DNA from: an uncultured Clostridia bacterium
Lineage (GTDB): Bacteria; Bacillota; Clostridia; Christensenellales; Borkfalkiaceae
Length of the DNA: 64,000 nucleotides
Reading direction: 5' to 3'
Assembly: GCA_947627565.1 (NCBI GenBank)
Contig: CANQWO010000001.1
Coordinates: 1-64,000, forward strand
Notes under the pieces: model-generated
The model's input: the letters and a program-made list of their open reading frames with translations, nothing else
Databases searched by the model: none
What the model was told of the DNA's origin: nothing
In this document: piece by piece, positions 42,384-51,629 of the stretch
Position numbering within the stretch: the stretch's first letter is position 1
Layout: each line of letters begins with the position of its first letter
Made by a program: the position numbers and the translations under genes

Positions 42384-42802
42384 AACCAAAAACTCTCCAA
42401 TGCAAGAAAATAGCCGATCTTCCCGAAGCCGAGGATCTCGCCGCGGCAGACGGGCGTCAGAACGGAATTGCGGCGAAATTCTTCCCGCGCGTGGACATTG
42501 CTCATGTGCACCTCCACCACGGGAACTTCGACCGCGGCAATGGCGTCGCGGAGCGCATAGGAATAATGGGTATATGCTCCCGCGTTGAGAACGACGCCGT
42601 CGTAGACCCCTTCCGCATTTTGAATGGCCGTGCAGAGTTCCCCCTCAACATTGCTTTGGAAAAAGTCTACGGTGTGGCCGCGTTCGGCGGCGAATTTCCG
42701 CAAAGAGGCATTGATCTCCTCCAGGCTCTCCGCCCCGTAGACGCCGCGTTCGCGCTTCCCCGTGAGATTGAGATTGACGCCGTTTATGACAAGATATTTC
42801 AT
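42380..42802 (-). CDS. aroQ: 3-dehydroquinate dehydratase, type II
   Basis: 140 aa, dodecameric type II enzyme by family. Motifs: VINGVNLNLTGKRE, the flexible-loop Arg/Tyr region RERGVYG, QSNVEGEL, LNAGAYTHYSYALRDA, and HMSNVHARE. Converts 3-dehydroquinate to 3-dehydroshikimate. Overlaps aroE and aroK by four bases each. Confidence 0.96.
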   Translation of the reverse strand: MKYLVINGVNLNLTGKRERGVYGAESLEEINASLRKFAAERGHTVDFFQSNVEGELCTAIQNAEGVYDGVVLNAGAYTHYSYALRDAIAAVEVPVVEVHMSNVHAREEFRRNSVLTPVCRGEILGFGKIGYFLALESFWL

Positions 42803-43626
42803 AGTTCCTCCGTATATTGACGATAGAGCGCCTTGGCTTCCGCACCATCGGCCTTTCGATCCAAAAAGATGCAATCGGCAAGATATGCCTGGTAGAAGAG
42901 CATCGCGCCGCCCGAGACTGTCTCTTTTCCGCATGCCTGCGCGACGCGCAAAAATTCCGACTGCGCAGGTACATAGATGAGGTCGACGGCCGCGCCCGCG
43001 AGCGACAGAAGCTGCTCTCCCACGGGCATCGCGCCCAGCTTCGCGAAATTGACGACGGGCGTCTTCCCGACCGTATCGTGCATCCCCACTCCCGTGCAGT
43101 TGATCACGATATCGTAGGGCATCACGGGGACGGAGAGCAGCGGATCGAATCCGCCGAGGTCGCGGTAGGCGATCATGAGACGCTCCTCGTCGCGCTCGTA
43201 GGCGGAGACCTTGGCGCCCGCCTCCGTGAGCTTTTTGATACAGCTCCTCCCGGCGCCGCCCACGCCCAAGACGAGCACCGTCTTCCCCGCGATCTGCAAG
43301 CCGGCGTTTTCCAGCATCATGAGGAAGCCGAATCCGTCGGTATTATAGCCGATCCGCCCCTTGGTCACAACGGTGTTGACGGCGCCGAAGCGGCGCGCGT
43401 CCCCGCGAAGTTCTTTCAGGTAGGGAATGATCTGTCCCTTGAACGGAATGGTGACGTTGAACGCGTCGTATTCCGCGAAGAGTTGTTCCGCGCGCTCGGA
43501 AAACGACGCGGGCGGAATGGAGACCTTCTCATACACGCACTGCTTCCCGAGCTTCCCGAGAAGAAATGTGTGCATTTCGGGACTTACGGATTGGGAGACG
43601 TCCTTCCCGATCACGGCAAGTTTCAT
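42799..43626 (-). CDS. aroE: Shikimate dehydrogenase
   Basis: 275 aa. Substrate-binding SQSVSPEMHT, catalytic Lys-Asp pair in NVTIPFKGQI and YNTDGFGF, and the NADP-binding VLGVGGAGRSC. Reduces 3-dehydroshikimate. Middle of the aro operon with four-base overlaps. Confidence 0.95.
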   Translation of the reverse strand: MKLAVIGKDVSQSVSPEMHTFLLGKLGKQCVYEKVSIPPASFSERAEQLFAEYDAFNVTIPFKGQIIPYLKELRGDARRFGAVNTVVTKGRIGYNTDGFGFLMMLENAGLQIAGKTVLVLGVGGAGRSCIKKLTEAGAKVSAYERDEERLMIAYRDLGGFDPLLSVPVMPYDIVINCTGVGMHDTVGKTPVVNFAKLGAMPVGEQLLSLAGAAVDLIYVPAQSEFLRVAQACGKETVSGGAMLFYQAYLADCIFLDRKADGAEAKALYRQYTEEL

Positions 43627-44678
43627 TGCAGTTCCTCCTTGATCTTGACAATTTCCTCTTCGTACCGCGAATAAGGAAGTTGCAACAACTCATATTTCCC
43701 CGCGGCGACGGGGACCGTGAGCACGACCGTCTCCGCCGCGGCATTCTTTTTATCGAGACGGGCGCATTGCAACCCGTCGAGGGGGGGCGTCTGCGCGCTT
43801 TCCAGCACGCGGAAACAGAGCGAAGCGAGGCTTTCCGCAAACGCCGCGTCTGCCTTGCAATATTTTTGCGCGAGACGGCTTTCGAACAAAAGTCCCCAGA
43901 GCACGCACTCCCCGTGGGAAAGCTCGGAATGAAGTTCGATGGCGTGGCCCGTCGTATGGCCGAGATTGAGGCATTTCCGCAGGCCCTTTTCGAAGGGATC
44001 TCTGCGCACGATGTCCGCCTTGAACGCGATGTTCTCGGGAACGATCCGCGCGAGAAATCCGAGGTCGAAGAGATCGGCCGCCCCGAACAGTTTTTCAAAG
44101 AGCGGCGCGGAGAGCGCCCCGTGTTTCACGATCTCCCCGAGGCCGCAGCGAAGTTCGCGGCGCGGAAGCGTCTTGAAAAACGCGGGATCCGCATAGACGG
44201 CCTTGGGCTGCTTGAAAGCGCCGATGAGATTTTTCACGCCGCCGAAGTCCACGGCAGTCTTCCCGCCGACAGAGGAATCCACCTGCGCGAGAAGGGTCGT
44301 TGGCACCTGTATGCAGTCTATCCCGCGCATATAGAGGCTTGCGGCCAAACCGCCGATATCGCCCACCACGCCGCCGCCCAAGGCGATGAGCGTGGAATTG
44401 CGGCGCAGGCCCGCTTCCCGCATGGCGCCGAGAAGCGCAAACAGCGTCTGTTCGTTCTTATGCCGCTCCCCCGCCTCCATGACAAATACCGGCACTTCGG
44501 CGAGGTAGGTTTTCAGTTGTCTTTGATAGAGCCCGAAGACGTTGGAATCGGTGAAGACGATCCCCCCTCCCCCGAGAAGCGCCGCGCGCATCGGGGCGAG
44601 TACGGAGGCAAACACGCGCTTCCGGCAAACGACCGCGCTCTGTTCCGCGCGCTTCGTGCAAATTTTTTCCGTCCTCAT
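43623..44678 (-). CDS. aroB: 3-dehydroquinate synthase
   Basis: 351 aa. NAD-binding ALGGGVVGDIGGLAAS, PTTLLAQVDSSVGGKT, zinc ligands in GLGEIVKHG (Glu) and LNLGHTTGHAIE (His). Second step of the shikimate pathway. A charged N-terminal 25 residues precede the core. Overlaps aroC by four bases. Confidence 0.95.
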   Translation of the reverse strand: MRTEKICTKRAEQSAVVCRKRVFASVLAPMRAALLGGGGIVFTDSNVFGLYQRQLKTYLAEVPVFVMEAGERHKNEQTLFALLGAMREAGLRRNSTLIALGGGVVGDIGGLAASLYMRGIDCIQVPTTLLAQVDSSVGGKTAVDFGGVKNLIGAFKQPKAVYADPAFFKTLPRRELRCGLGEIVKHGALSAPLFEKLFGAADLFDLGFLARIVPENIAFKADIVRRDPFEKGLRKCLNLGHTTGHAIELHSELSHGECVLWGLLFESRLAQKYCKADAAFAESLASLCFRVLESAQTPPLDGLQCARLDKKNAAAETVVLTVPVAAGKYELLQLPYSRYEEEIVKIKEELQ

Positions 44679-45802
44679 GCGGGAAGCCTCCCATAACGGT
44701 CCTTGAGCTCTGCGAGCGTATCTCCGCCCAAGCGCTCGGAAATGACTTCGGCGAGCACGGAGGAGACGACGGCTTCCAAGACGACTTCACAGGCCGTCAC
44801 CGCGCAGACGTCGCTCCGTTCGGGCGCCGCTTTGGCGGGGAGACCCGTCGCCGTGTCCACCGTATCCAATCCGCGCAGCAGTGTGGGAATGGGCTTCATG
44901 GCGGCGCGGAGGACGATCTCTTCGCCGTTGGACATCCCGCCCTCGATCCCGCCCGCGCGGTTGGTCCTGCGCACGATCTTTCCGTCGCAAGCATGGAGTT
45001 CGTCGTGGACCGCGCTCCCCCTGCGCTTTGCGGCTTCGAAACCGAGCCCCACTTCCGCGCCCTTGATCGCCTGTACGCTCATCAGCGCGCAGACAAGGCG
45101 GGCGTCCAATTTTTCGGAATAGGTCATACAGCTCCCGAATCCGCTCTTGAGCCCCCTGACGCGCAGTTCGAGGACGCCGCCGAGCGTATCGCCCTCCTCC
45201 CGTGCGGCGTCGATCTCGGCGCGGGCGCGGGCGGCAAGCGCTTCATCGAGCATGCCGAGCGTCGGCTCCTTGCGGCCGAGCGCCGCAAACGCATACTCGT
45301 TTTCATCGCAGACGGGCCCGATCGAACGCACAAAGCCTCCGACCTCGATCCCGAGCGCGGAAAGAAGCTGCCGTGCGATCTCGCCCGCGGCAACGCGGAC
45401 GGCCGTCTCCCTCGCGGAGGCCCGTTCGAGGACGTTGCGCGCATCGGTCTGCCCGAACTTCTTCATGCCCGCAAGATCGGCATGACCCGGCCGCACTTTG
45501 GTGAGGACGCGCGCCGAAGTATCGCAACCCTCCGGCGCCAGATACGGCCGCCAGTTTTCATAATCGCGATTCATGACGGCGAGCGCAATGGGGCTCCCCA
45601 GCGTGACGCGATCGCGGACGCCGGAGAGGATCTCCACGCGGTCGTTTTCCAACTGCTGGCGCGCACCCCTGCCGTAGCCGCCCTGTCGGCGCTTCAACGC
45701 GGCGTCGATGGCGGCAATATCCAGCGTAAGTCCCGCAGGGACGCCCTCGAGAATGGCAAAGAGGCCCTTGCCGTGCGATTCTCCGCTCGTCGTGATTTTC
45801 AT
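44675..45802 (-). CDS. aroC: Chorismate synthase
   Basis: 375 aa from the ATG at 45802. FMN-dependent enzyme making chorismate from EPSP. Signatures GESHGKGL near the N-terminus, the GxGRG-type RRQGGYGRGARQ, ASARETAVRVAAGEIA, and GGIEGGMSNG. EPSP synthase (aroA), which makes its substrate, is not in this window and must lie elsewhere. First of the five consecutive aro genes, 11 bases after the metallo-beta-lactamase-fold gene. Confidence 0.96.
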   Translation of the reverse strand: MKITTSGESHGKGLFAILEGVPAGLTLDIAAIDAALKRRQGGYGRGARQQLENDRVEILSGVRDRVTLGSPIALAVMNRDYENWRPYLAPEGCDTSARVLTKVRPGHADLAGMKKFGQTDARNVLERASARETAVRVAAGEIARQLLSALGIEVGGFVRSIGPVCDENEYAFAALGRKEPTLGMLDEALAARARAEIDAAREEGDTLGGVLELRVRGLKSGFGSCMTYSEKLDARLVCALMSVQAIKGAEVGLGFEAAKRRGSAVHDELHACDGKIVRRTNRAGGIEGGMSNGEEIVLRAAMKPIPTLLRGLDTVDTATGLPAKAAPERSDVCAVTACEVVLEAVVSSVLAEVISERLGGDTLAELKDRYGRLPA

Positions 45803-45813
45803 AACTCCTCCGT

Positions 45814-46779
45814 TTACGGTTGAATGGTATAGCCCTCGGGAAAGACGGAGACGACGATATCGCCCAGCTCGTCGGTGCGATAGATCTCCGCGTATTGAGA
45901 AAGACGGGACAGCGCCTCGGCGGCGGGATGGCCGTATGCATTCCCCGCGCCGCAGGAAACGACGGCGGCCTCCGGGCGGATGAGTTCCAACCACTCCGAA
46001 CAGGAGGAACTTCCCGAACCGTGATGCGACACCTTCAAAATGTCGACGTCGTCGAGCGCGACCGCATAGCCTTCGGCGCTGAAAATTTCGGCTCCGAGTT
46101 GATTTTCCCGCAAGAGCAGCCGCTCGCGCACCGAGGAGATGTCCGCGCCGAACAGGACGGACGTCTCGCCATACCGAAGATACAATACGGCGGAGGCGTC
46201 GTTGGAATCGGTCTCCCCGACAGAACGCGGCGATAGGCAGACGAGATAGGCGCCCGAAGCATTGGCGATGACGTCGTAGCGCGCCAATGTGTCCACCGGG
46301 ATCTCCCTCTCTTCCGCGCGCGACACGACCTCGCTGTAAAATGTTCCCGCGCTTCCGATGGCGGGCAAGTGCAATTCGTCCACCGCGAACCGCTGCAAGA
46401 TGGCGCCGACGCCGCCGCAATGGTCGGAATCGGCATGCGTCACGGCGACGGAAAGCGATCGGGGCGCAAGCGCCTTGAGATAGCGGTAAATTTTATTGTC
46501 GTTTTCAAAACTTCCGTCGCCCGCGTCGATGACAAGACAGGCATCGTCCGGAAATTCCACGATGCAGGCGTCGCCCTGCCCGACGGAAAGAAAATGCAGG
46601 CGCAGTTCCCCCTCCGCCCGCATGGGCACGGAGTAGGCGGGGAGCAACGTCCGGAACGGAAGAAAATATTCGAAGAGCGCAAGCGCAAGGACCAACACGG
46701 CGGAGAGCGCCAGAAGGATCATGCGCCGCACAAACGCCCTGCGGTCGGGGTCTTTACGCTTTCGAATGCTTTCGGACAC
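45814..46779 (-). CDS. Membrane-anchored metallo-beta-lactamase-fold protein, ComEC C-terminal type
   Basis: 321 aa from a GTG at 46779, 26 bases inside the patatin gene. One N-terminal membrane segment (about 19-40) then an MBL domain like the C-terminal nuclease domain of ComEC/Rec2: LSVGQGDACIVEFP, the THADSDHCGG metal site, SHHGSGSSS and GAGNAYGHP. Full ComEC has a multi-spanning channel and OB domain; neither is present. Such stand-alone proteins are likely extracytoplasmic nucleases or phosphodiesterases. Function in the aro operon is not evident. Confidence 0.85.
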   Translation of the reverse strand: MSESIRKRKDPDRRAFVRRMILLALSAVLVLALALFEYFLPFRTLLPAYSVPMRAEGELRLHFLSVGQGDACIVEFPDDACLVIDAGDGSFENDNKIYRYLKALAPRSLSVAVTHADSDHCGGVGAILQRFAVDELHLPAIGSAGTFYSEVVSRAEEREIPVDTLARYDVIANASGAYLVCLSPRSVGETDSNDASAVLYLRYGETSVLFGADISSVRERLLLRENQLGAEIFSAEGYAVALDDVDILKVSHHGSGSSSCSEWLELIRPEAAVVSCGAGNAYGHPAAEALSRLSQYAEIYRTDELGDIVVSVFPEGYTIQP

Positions 46780-47611
46780 GGCGCGTCGCCTCCTCGATCG
46801 CCTTTTTGACGGCGGGCATCTGCTCCTTGGCCTCGCGGTAGCCGATCTCGAACATGGCTTCCATCGCGGCGGGAGAGACGTCCGTCGCGCTGTATTTCAT
46901 GAGGTCGGGGCGCAACATCACATCCGTCGCCGCATAGCCGCGCGTGCGGCAATCTTCGGTATATTTCACGGGCGTGACGAAACTGATGGCGGAATCCACG
47001 AAGCGCGACAGCCTACTCTTTTCCTCTTCGGGGCGGAGGAACGCGGCGAGATCGACGCCGACGACGAGGTCCGCGCCCATATCGCGGCACATCTCCGCGG
47101 GAACGGCGTTGGTAAACGCGCCGTCGTAATATTTCTTCCCTCCGATCTCCACGCCGCGGAAGAAGGGCGGGATCGCGGCCGAAGCCGTCACGACGCGGGC
47201 GATTTTGCCCTCCGTGATGGCCAGACCCGTGTTTGTCTTCCCGTCGGTCACCCATGCCGAAAACTTTTTTCCGAGCGAGGAAATGTCGCCCTCGAGGTAT
47301 TGTTCCAGAAACGTTTCCGCAAAGCCGAGGTCGGCGAGCGGACGCAGGTTTTTGGAAAATTCCCTGCGGTTGAGCCCCTCGACGATGGTGATCATATCGC
47401 GGGAGGAATAGCCCTTGGCATAGAGCGCGCCGACGATGGCGCCGATGCTCGCGCCGGAGATGACGGAAAAGGAGATCTCCTCCTCTTCAAAGGCCTTGAG
47501 CGCGCCGAGATGCGCCATCCCCTTCGCGCCGCCGCTGCCCAGCGCCAAGCCCAAGACGGGCTGCCGCTTTCTGCGTGCAAAATATTCTTTGATGCGGGAA
47601 ATCAATCCCAT
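46754..47611 (-). CDS. Patatin-like phospholipase
   Basis: 285 aa from the ATG at 47611 (SD GGGGG). LALGSGGAKGMAHLGA oxyanion loop, GASIGAI nucleophile, and YYDGAFTNAVP with the catalytic Asp. A C-terminal Arg/Lys-rich helix may touch membranes. Paralogue of the protein at 28459-29250. First gene of the operon that continues into the MBL-fold gene and aroC-aroB-aroE-aroQ-aroK. Confidence 0.88.
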   Translation of the reverse strand: MGLISRIKEYFARRKRQPVLGLALGSGGAKGMAHLGALKAFEEEEISFSVISGASIGAIVGALYAKGYSSRDMITIVEGLNRREFSKNLRPLADLGFAETFLEQYLEGDISSLGKKFSAWVTDGKTNTGLAITEGKIARVVTASAAIPPFFRGVEIGGKKYYDGAFTNAVPAEMCRDMGADLVVGVDLAAFLRPEEEKSRLSRFVDSAISFVTPVKYTEDCRTRGYAATDVMLRPDLMKYSATDVSPAAMEAMFEIGYREAKEQMPAVKKAIEEATRRVRKHSKA

Positions 47612-47634
47612 ACCTTGCCCCCTGAATCCTATGT

Positions 47635-47657
47635 ACCGTCCTTGGTACGGTTTTTTT
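47635..47657 (+). terminator. Terminator-like hairpin in the patatin leader (plus strand)
   Basis: Arms 47635-47639 and 47647-47651 (5 bp) followed by T7 on the plus strand. No plus-strand gene ends here, so it may instead be a leader hairpin of the minus-strand patatin gene. Confidence 0.35.
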
Positions 47658-47689
47658 CGGCAAAGCGCTCCGAAAACGCGCTCCAAGAG

Positions 47690-47718
47690 TTGACTCATGC
47701 CGCAAATTCGTGTATACT
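47690..47718 (+). promoter_or_regulatory. SigmaA-type promoter of the YjdF-like membrane gene
   Basis: TTGACT at 47690-47695 and TATACT at 47713-47718, 17 bases apart. The start point near 47725 leaves a leader of about a dozen bases with the SD GGAGG. Confidence 0.78.
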
Positions 47719-47736
47719 TTGTTGCGGAGGTTATCT

Positions 47737-48456
47737 ATGAAACGCCTGAAGACCCACGATAAGATCCTCTTTGCCACGCTCTGCGGAATGCTTACAATTC
47801 ACCTTATATCTCTCATCTATAATATCGTGATCTTCCGCACGGGAGAGATCCAAAAGGATGTCTTCGATGCGAGACTCATCTATTTCTTTGCCGGCATTCT
47901 TGCGATGTTCGGCATCTTTTTGGCCGAACAGATCTTCCGCATTCGGTTCCCGTTCTTTTTGGAACTCACCGTGATGATCTATGCATTCACCGCAAGCACC
48001 CTCGCCTACGAATTTGGATTGTATACGCTCATTATCGGCTGGGATAAGCTCGTGCATACGTTTGCGGGCGTCGTGTTCGCGCTCATCGGCCTCTGTCTCG
48101 CCCATTTCCTGTTCGACGCGCCCAAAGAGGGACTGCGCATGGCGCTCGCGTTTGCCATCGTCGGCCTCGCGCTCGCGCTCGCGGAGGGCTATCTCTGGGA
48201 AATCTTCGAATTTACCGCCGATACCCTGACGGGCGGAGACCTGCAGCCCTGGAACGACAGCTTCCTGCAAGACCTCGGCAACGGGACGTATCTCGTCTCC
48301 GATCCGCGCGGCGCCGGGCTCATCGACAGTATGCTCGATCTTGTCGTCAACCTGATCGGCGGCCTCGCCGTGGCGATCCCCGCATTCTTCCTGCTCTGGA
48401 AACGGCCGTCGCTCTATCCCTATATCCGGTGCGAACGCATCAAGCGGAAACGCTGA
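47737..48456 (+). CDS. Membrane protein, YjdF/DUF2238-like
   Basis: 239 aa from the ATG at 47737 (SD GGAGG). Six hydrophobic segments. Conserved polar residues inside or near the membrane, GWDKLVHTFAG, EGYLWEIFEF, and the acidic C-terminal DSMLDLVVNLIGG, match the pattern of the YjdF/DUF2238 family; the function is unknown. It is a single-gene unit, convergent with the PhnP-like gene, whose stop is one base away. Confidence 0.72.
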   Translation: MKRLKTHDKILFATLCGMLTIHLISLIYNIVIFRTGEIQKDVFDARLIYFFAGILAMFGIFLAEQIFRIRFPFFLELTVMIYAFTASTLAYEFGLYTLIIGWDKLVHTFAGVVFALIGLCLAHFLFDAPKEGLRMALAFAIVGLALALAEGYLWEIFEFTADTLTGGDLQPWNDSFLQDLGNGTYLVSDPRGAGLIDSMLDLVVNLIGGLAVAIPAFFLLWKRPSLYPYIRCERIKRKR

Positions 48457-48457
48457 T

Positions 48458-49297
48458 TCAGATCTCCAACGTCATGCCGTCGTAGGCCGCAAGAAAGCCG
48501 TATTCCGCTTCCGCCCGCGCCAGCACCTCTTCAAGCGGAGCGTTGTTGTGCGAGAAATGCGTGACGACTTTTTTCGTGTGTCCGTCGGCAAGCCCGAGCG
48601 CCGTGAGTTTTTCGAGGGTACGCCTGTCCTCCGGAAGCCCCATGTGCCGCGCGCCCGCATAGGACTCGCCGAAGACCATGGTGCAGTCGAAATTGATGAG
48701 GTCGCAGGCGGGCCCGCCGATCGCCCGGAGCGCTTCGAGCGTCTCCGCGGGCAACACGCCCGTGTCATACAGATGCAAGACGCGCTTTCCCCCCTTTTCG
48801 ATGAAAAAGAGCATGGGCTCGCGCGAAGAATGGTTGGCCGCAAGCGTATGAACGGTATACGCGCCGAATTGTAGCGTCTCAAAGGGTTTTATGGCGTGCA
48901 GCCGTATGGCGTCGGCGATCTCCTTGTGCATTTCGCGGCGGGTCTGTTCGCGATAGATCTCGAGCGTCTCGGCATTTGCATAGATGTCCAGAACGGGAGA
49001 CGTCATGGCGTGGGCATAGACTTGTCCGCGGAGGACGAAGTCGCTCGCGTAAAAGTGGTCCATGTGCGCATGGGAGACGAGCAAATATTTGATCGCGGAG
49101 AGATCGGCGTCCCACATGAGCGCGTGATGGTAGGCGTCGGGCGGGAAGTCGATGGAAAGTTCTCCGTCGATGAGGACCTGCGCGCGGCTGCGGAGATTCT
49201 TTCCCTTCAATCGCCGCGCAGTTCGGCAGGTCTCGCAATTACAGAATACCGCAGGGACGCCTTCCGCCGCCGCAGTACCGAGATATTTGATTTCCAT
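48458..49297 (-). CDS. PhnP-like metallo-beta-lactamase-fold hydrolase
   Basis: 279 aa. N-terminal YLGTAAAEGVPAVFCNCETC is the PhnP-type start with an extra Cys pair; the metal site is SHAHMDHF, further ligands in ANHSSREP and THFSHNNAP. Related enzymes cleave cyclic phosphodiesters or tRNA ends. It is nine bases after dtd and ends one base from the convergent membrane gene. Confidence 0.85.
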   Translation of the reverse strand: MEIKYLGTAAAEGVPAVFCNCETCRTARRLKGKNLRSRAQVLIDGELSIDFPPDAYHHALMWDADLSAIKYLLVSHAHMDHFYASDFVLRGQVYAHAMTSPVLDIYANAETLEIYREQTRREMHKEIADAIRLHAIKPFETLQFGAYTVHTLAANHSSREPMLFFIEKGGKRVLHLYDTGVLPAETLEALRAIGGPACDLINFDCTMVFGESYAGARHMGLPEDRRTLEKLTALGLADGHTKKVVTHFSHNNAPLEEVLARAEAEYGFLAAYDGMTLEI

Positions 49298-49305
49298 GGT
49301 GTCCT

Positions 49306-49743
49306 TCAGATTTCGTATAAGATCGTGACGGGGCCGTCGTTGACCTGCTCGATGCGCATATCCGCACCGAAGACGCCCCGCTTGACGGGTACGCCGTGCG
49401 CCGAAAGACAGGCCGCCGCATATTCATAGAGCAAGTTGGCCGCTTCGGGGCGCTCGGCGTCCGTAAAACTCGGACGGTTCCCGCGCTTGACGTCGCCGTA
49501 GAGCGTGAATTGGGAGACGAGAAGCACCTCTCCCCCGACGTCCTTTACCGAGAGATTCATCTTCCCGGCGGCATCCTCAAATACGCGCAAGTTGGCAAGT
49601 TTGTCCATGCACTTTTCCGCAGCGGCGGCCGTATCGCCGGCCTTGACGCCCAAAAAAACGACAAGCCCGTTTCCGATCTCGGAGACGGGCGCGTCATTTA
49701 CGGAAAGCGCCGCACGGAGCACTCGCTGTGCGACAAATTTCAT
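49306..49743 (-). CDS. dtd: D-aminoacyl-tRNA deacylase
   Basis: 145 aa. It clears D-amino acids (and Gly) from tRNA. The signature SQFTLYGD and the cross-subunit NDGPVT motif with the Gly-cisPro pair are present; N-terminal MKFVAQRVLRAALSV is typical. Three bases after efp. Confidence 0.96.
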   Translation of the reverse strand: MKFVAQRVLRAALSVNDAPVSEIGNGLVVFLGVKAGDTAAAAEKCMDKLANLRVFEDAAGKMNLSVKDVGGEVLLVSQFTLYGDVKRGNRPSFTDAERPEAANLLYEYAAACLSAHGVPVKRGVFGADMRIEQVNDGPVTILYEI

Positions 49744-49746
49744 ACG

Positions 49747-50310
49747 TTATACTCTCGACATGTATTCGCCCGTGCGGGTGTCGATGCGGATGGTATCGCC
49801 CTCTTCGACAAACATGGGGACCTGGAACGTCGCACCCGTTTCGACCTTGGCGGCCTTGGTGACGTTGGTGGCCGTGTTGCCCTTGACGCCCGGTTCGGCC
49901 TCGACGACTTTGAGTTCGACGAAGTTTTCGGGCTCGACGGAAAACGCTTTGTCATACAGGAAACGGACGGTGACGATATCGTTCTCGCGGATATAGCGGA
50001 GCGCATCCTCGACCTGATCGTGATTGAGAGGCGTCATGTTAAATTCGTCGTCCATGAAGTAGTAGAACTCGCCGTCGTTATAGGAATAGGTCATCTTTTT
50101 CGTCTCGACCTGCGCGGTCTCGAGCTTTGTCGTGGGGTTGAAGGTTTCATCGGAAAGGACCTGCCCCGTGACGACGTTTTTCAGCGTGGTGCGGACAAAC
50201 GCCGCGCCCTTCCCGGGTTTTACATGCTGAAATTCGGTGACGGTGTAGACGCCGCTCTTATATTCGAACGTCGTGCCCTTGCGGATATCGCCTGCCATGA
50301 TCTGTGCCAT
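49747..50310 (-). CDS. efp: Translation elongation factor P
   Basis: 187 aa, three KOW/OB-like domains. The tip loop reads KPGKGAAF with the Lys that is modified in many species. It relieves ribosome stalling at proline runs. No epmA/ymfI-type modification gene is adjacent. Follows the M24 peptidase gene by 39 bases, a frequent pairing in Firmicutes. Confidence 0.96.
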   Translation of the reverse strand: MAQIMAGDIRKGTTFEYKSGVYTVTEFQHVKPGKGAAFVRTTLKNVVTGQVLSDETFNPTTKLETAQVETKKMTYSYNDGEFYYFMDDEFNMTPLNHDQVEDALRYIRENDIVTVRFLYDKAFSVEPENFVELKVVEAEPGVKGNTATNVTKAAKVETGATFQVPMFVEEGDTIRIDTRTGEYMSRV

Positions 50311-50349
50311 AATTCTATATTCTCCTTAAATATTTGCAATTTATGCGGC

Positions 50350-51405
50350 TCATAAGATGAGGACGCCGCGATCCGTCTTGTGCATGAACGAATGCACCCT
50401 GCCGCCCTGCATATAGACGCTGTCTTCGATGCGGATGCCGAGCTTGCCCGCAAGATAGATGCCGGGCTCGTCGGAAAACACCATGCCGTCTTGCAAGACG
50501 TCTTCGCCGCGGGGCGAAAGCGTGGGATATTCGTGGATCTGTAAGCCGATCCCGTGCCCCAAGGAATGGGTAAAGTACTGCGCGAGACCCCTTTCGCGAA
50601 GATGGCCGCGGGCGATCTCATCCGCCTCTCTGCCCGTCATGCCCGCTTCGGCGCGCTCCTTGAAGAGCGTATGCGCGGCCAGAACTTCGGCGTGGAGCCG
50701 CTTGAACTCCTCGTGCTTCCCGTCGTCGCCGAAGAGAAACGTGCGCGTGATATCCGAGCAGTATCCCCCGTATTTGCAGCCGAAGTCGATCAAGACGGGG
50801 TCTCCGAAGCGAAGTTTGCGGTCGCCCGTCTCGTAATGCGGGACGCTGCCGTTTTCTCCGAACGCGCAAATGGTCTCGAAGGAAACGCCCGACGCACCGA
50901 GCCGGCGCATTTGATACTCGAGAAGCGCCGCGACTTCAGATTCCGTCATGCCCTCCTTCAGCGCGGGAAGGAGCAAGTTGAATGCGTCTTCCGCGATCTC
51001 GCAAGCCTTGCGGATGCGGGAAAGTTCCTCCTCCGTCTTGATGAGCATGGAATGCCTGAGCGCGGGCATACAGTCTTGGAGCGCATGCCCCTCCCGCTCG
51101 AGCAATTTGAAAGCCGAAACGCTGACGAAGGGAAACGGGATGCCGAGCGTATGATACGGTTTGACATACGCGAGCGCTTTCTCGAGGCTGCCCTCGAGAA
51201 CGGTGACGGCGGAGCCTTTGAGCGCGCGTTCGGCCGCCTCGAAATAGCGGAGGTCCGCAAAGTAGACGCACGCCTCCTTTGTGAGAACAACGTATCCGTC
51301 CGTCGAATAAAATCCGGTGAGATAACGGCGCAGAAAATCGCACTCGACGAAGAGCGCGTCTGCCCCCGCCGCATCAAAGATTTTGCGTAGCTTTTCCGTA
51401 AGCAT
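50350..51405 (-). CDS. M24 family aminopeptidase (Xaa-Pro type)
   Basis: 351 aa from the ATG at 51405. N-terminal creatinase-like domain to about residue 125, then the pita-bread catalytic domain with metal ligands in DFGCKYGGYCSD (two Asp), HSLGHGIGLQIHE (His), and EPGIY and RIEDSV (Glu). It removes N-terminal residues before proline. A second ATG at 51411 is possible, but the promoter at 51412-51440 places the transcription start on the A of the ATG at 51405, so the mRNA is probably leaderless; no SD is present. Confidence 0.9.
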   Translation of the reverse strand: MLTEKLRKIFDAAGADALFVECDFLRRYLTGFYSTDGYVVLTKEACVYFADLRYFEAAERALKGSAVTVLEGSLEKALAYVKPYHTLGIPFPFVSVSAFKLLEREGHALQDCMPALRHSMLIKTEEELSRIRKACEIAEDAFNLLLPALKEGMTESEVAALLEYQMRRLGASGVSFETICAFGENGSVPHYETGDRKLRFGDPVLIDFGCKYGGYCSDITRTFLFGDDGKHEEFKRLHAEVLAAHTLFKERAEAGMTGREADEIARGHLRERGLAQYFTHSLGHGIGLQIHEYPTLSPRGEDVLQDGMVFSDEPGIYLAGKLGIRIEDSVYMQGGRVHSFMHKTDRGVLIL

Positions 51406-51411
51406 ACCCAT

Positions 51412-51440
51412 ATTATACCAAATACGCGCGCGCAAGTCAA
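51412..51440 (-). promoter_or_regulatory. Promoter giving a leaderless M24 peptidase mRNA
   Basis: On the minus strand TTGACT (51440-51435), 17 bases, TATAAT (51417-51412). Seven bases after the -10 is the A of the ATG at 51405. Confidence 0.75.
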
Positions 51441-51594
51441 CAATTTTTTCAAAGAAGACGCATTTTCCGAGAAAAAAGGCCGCGCGGGCGAGAGCGGCCG
51501 CGCGGCCGTCCGCCGCGGCACTTTCATTTTGATCACAAAGTTTTCAATTTGAACATTTTTTGTCAAAAATATATGACAAAAAATAAAAATCCCC

Positions 51595-51623
51595 TTGAAA
51601 ATCACAGCGATGTATGTTATAAT
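51595..51623 (+). promoter_or_regulatory. Promoter giving a leaderless PI-PLC-like mRNA
   Basis: TTGAAA at 51595-51600, 17 bases, TATAAT at 51618-51623. The ATG at 51630 starts seven bases after the -10 box. Confidence 0.75.
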
Positions 51624-51629
51624 ACAGAC

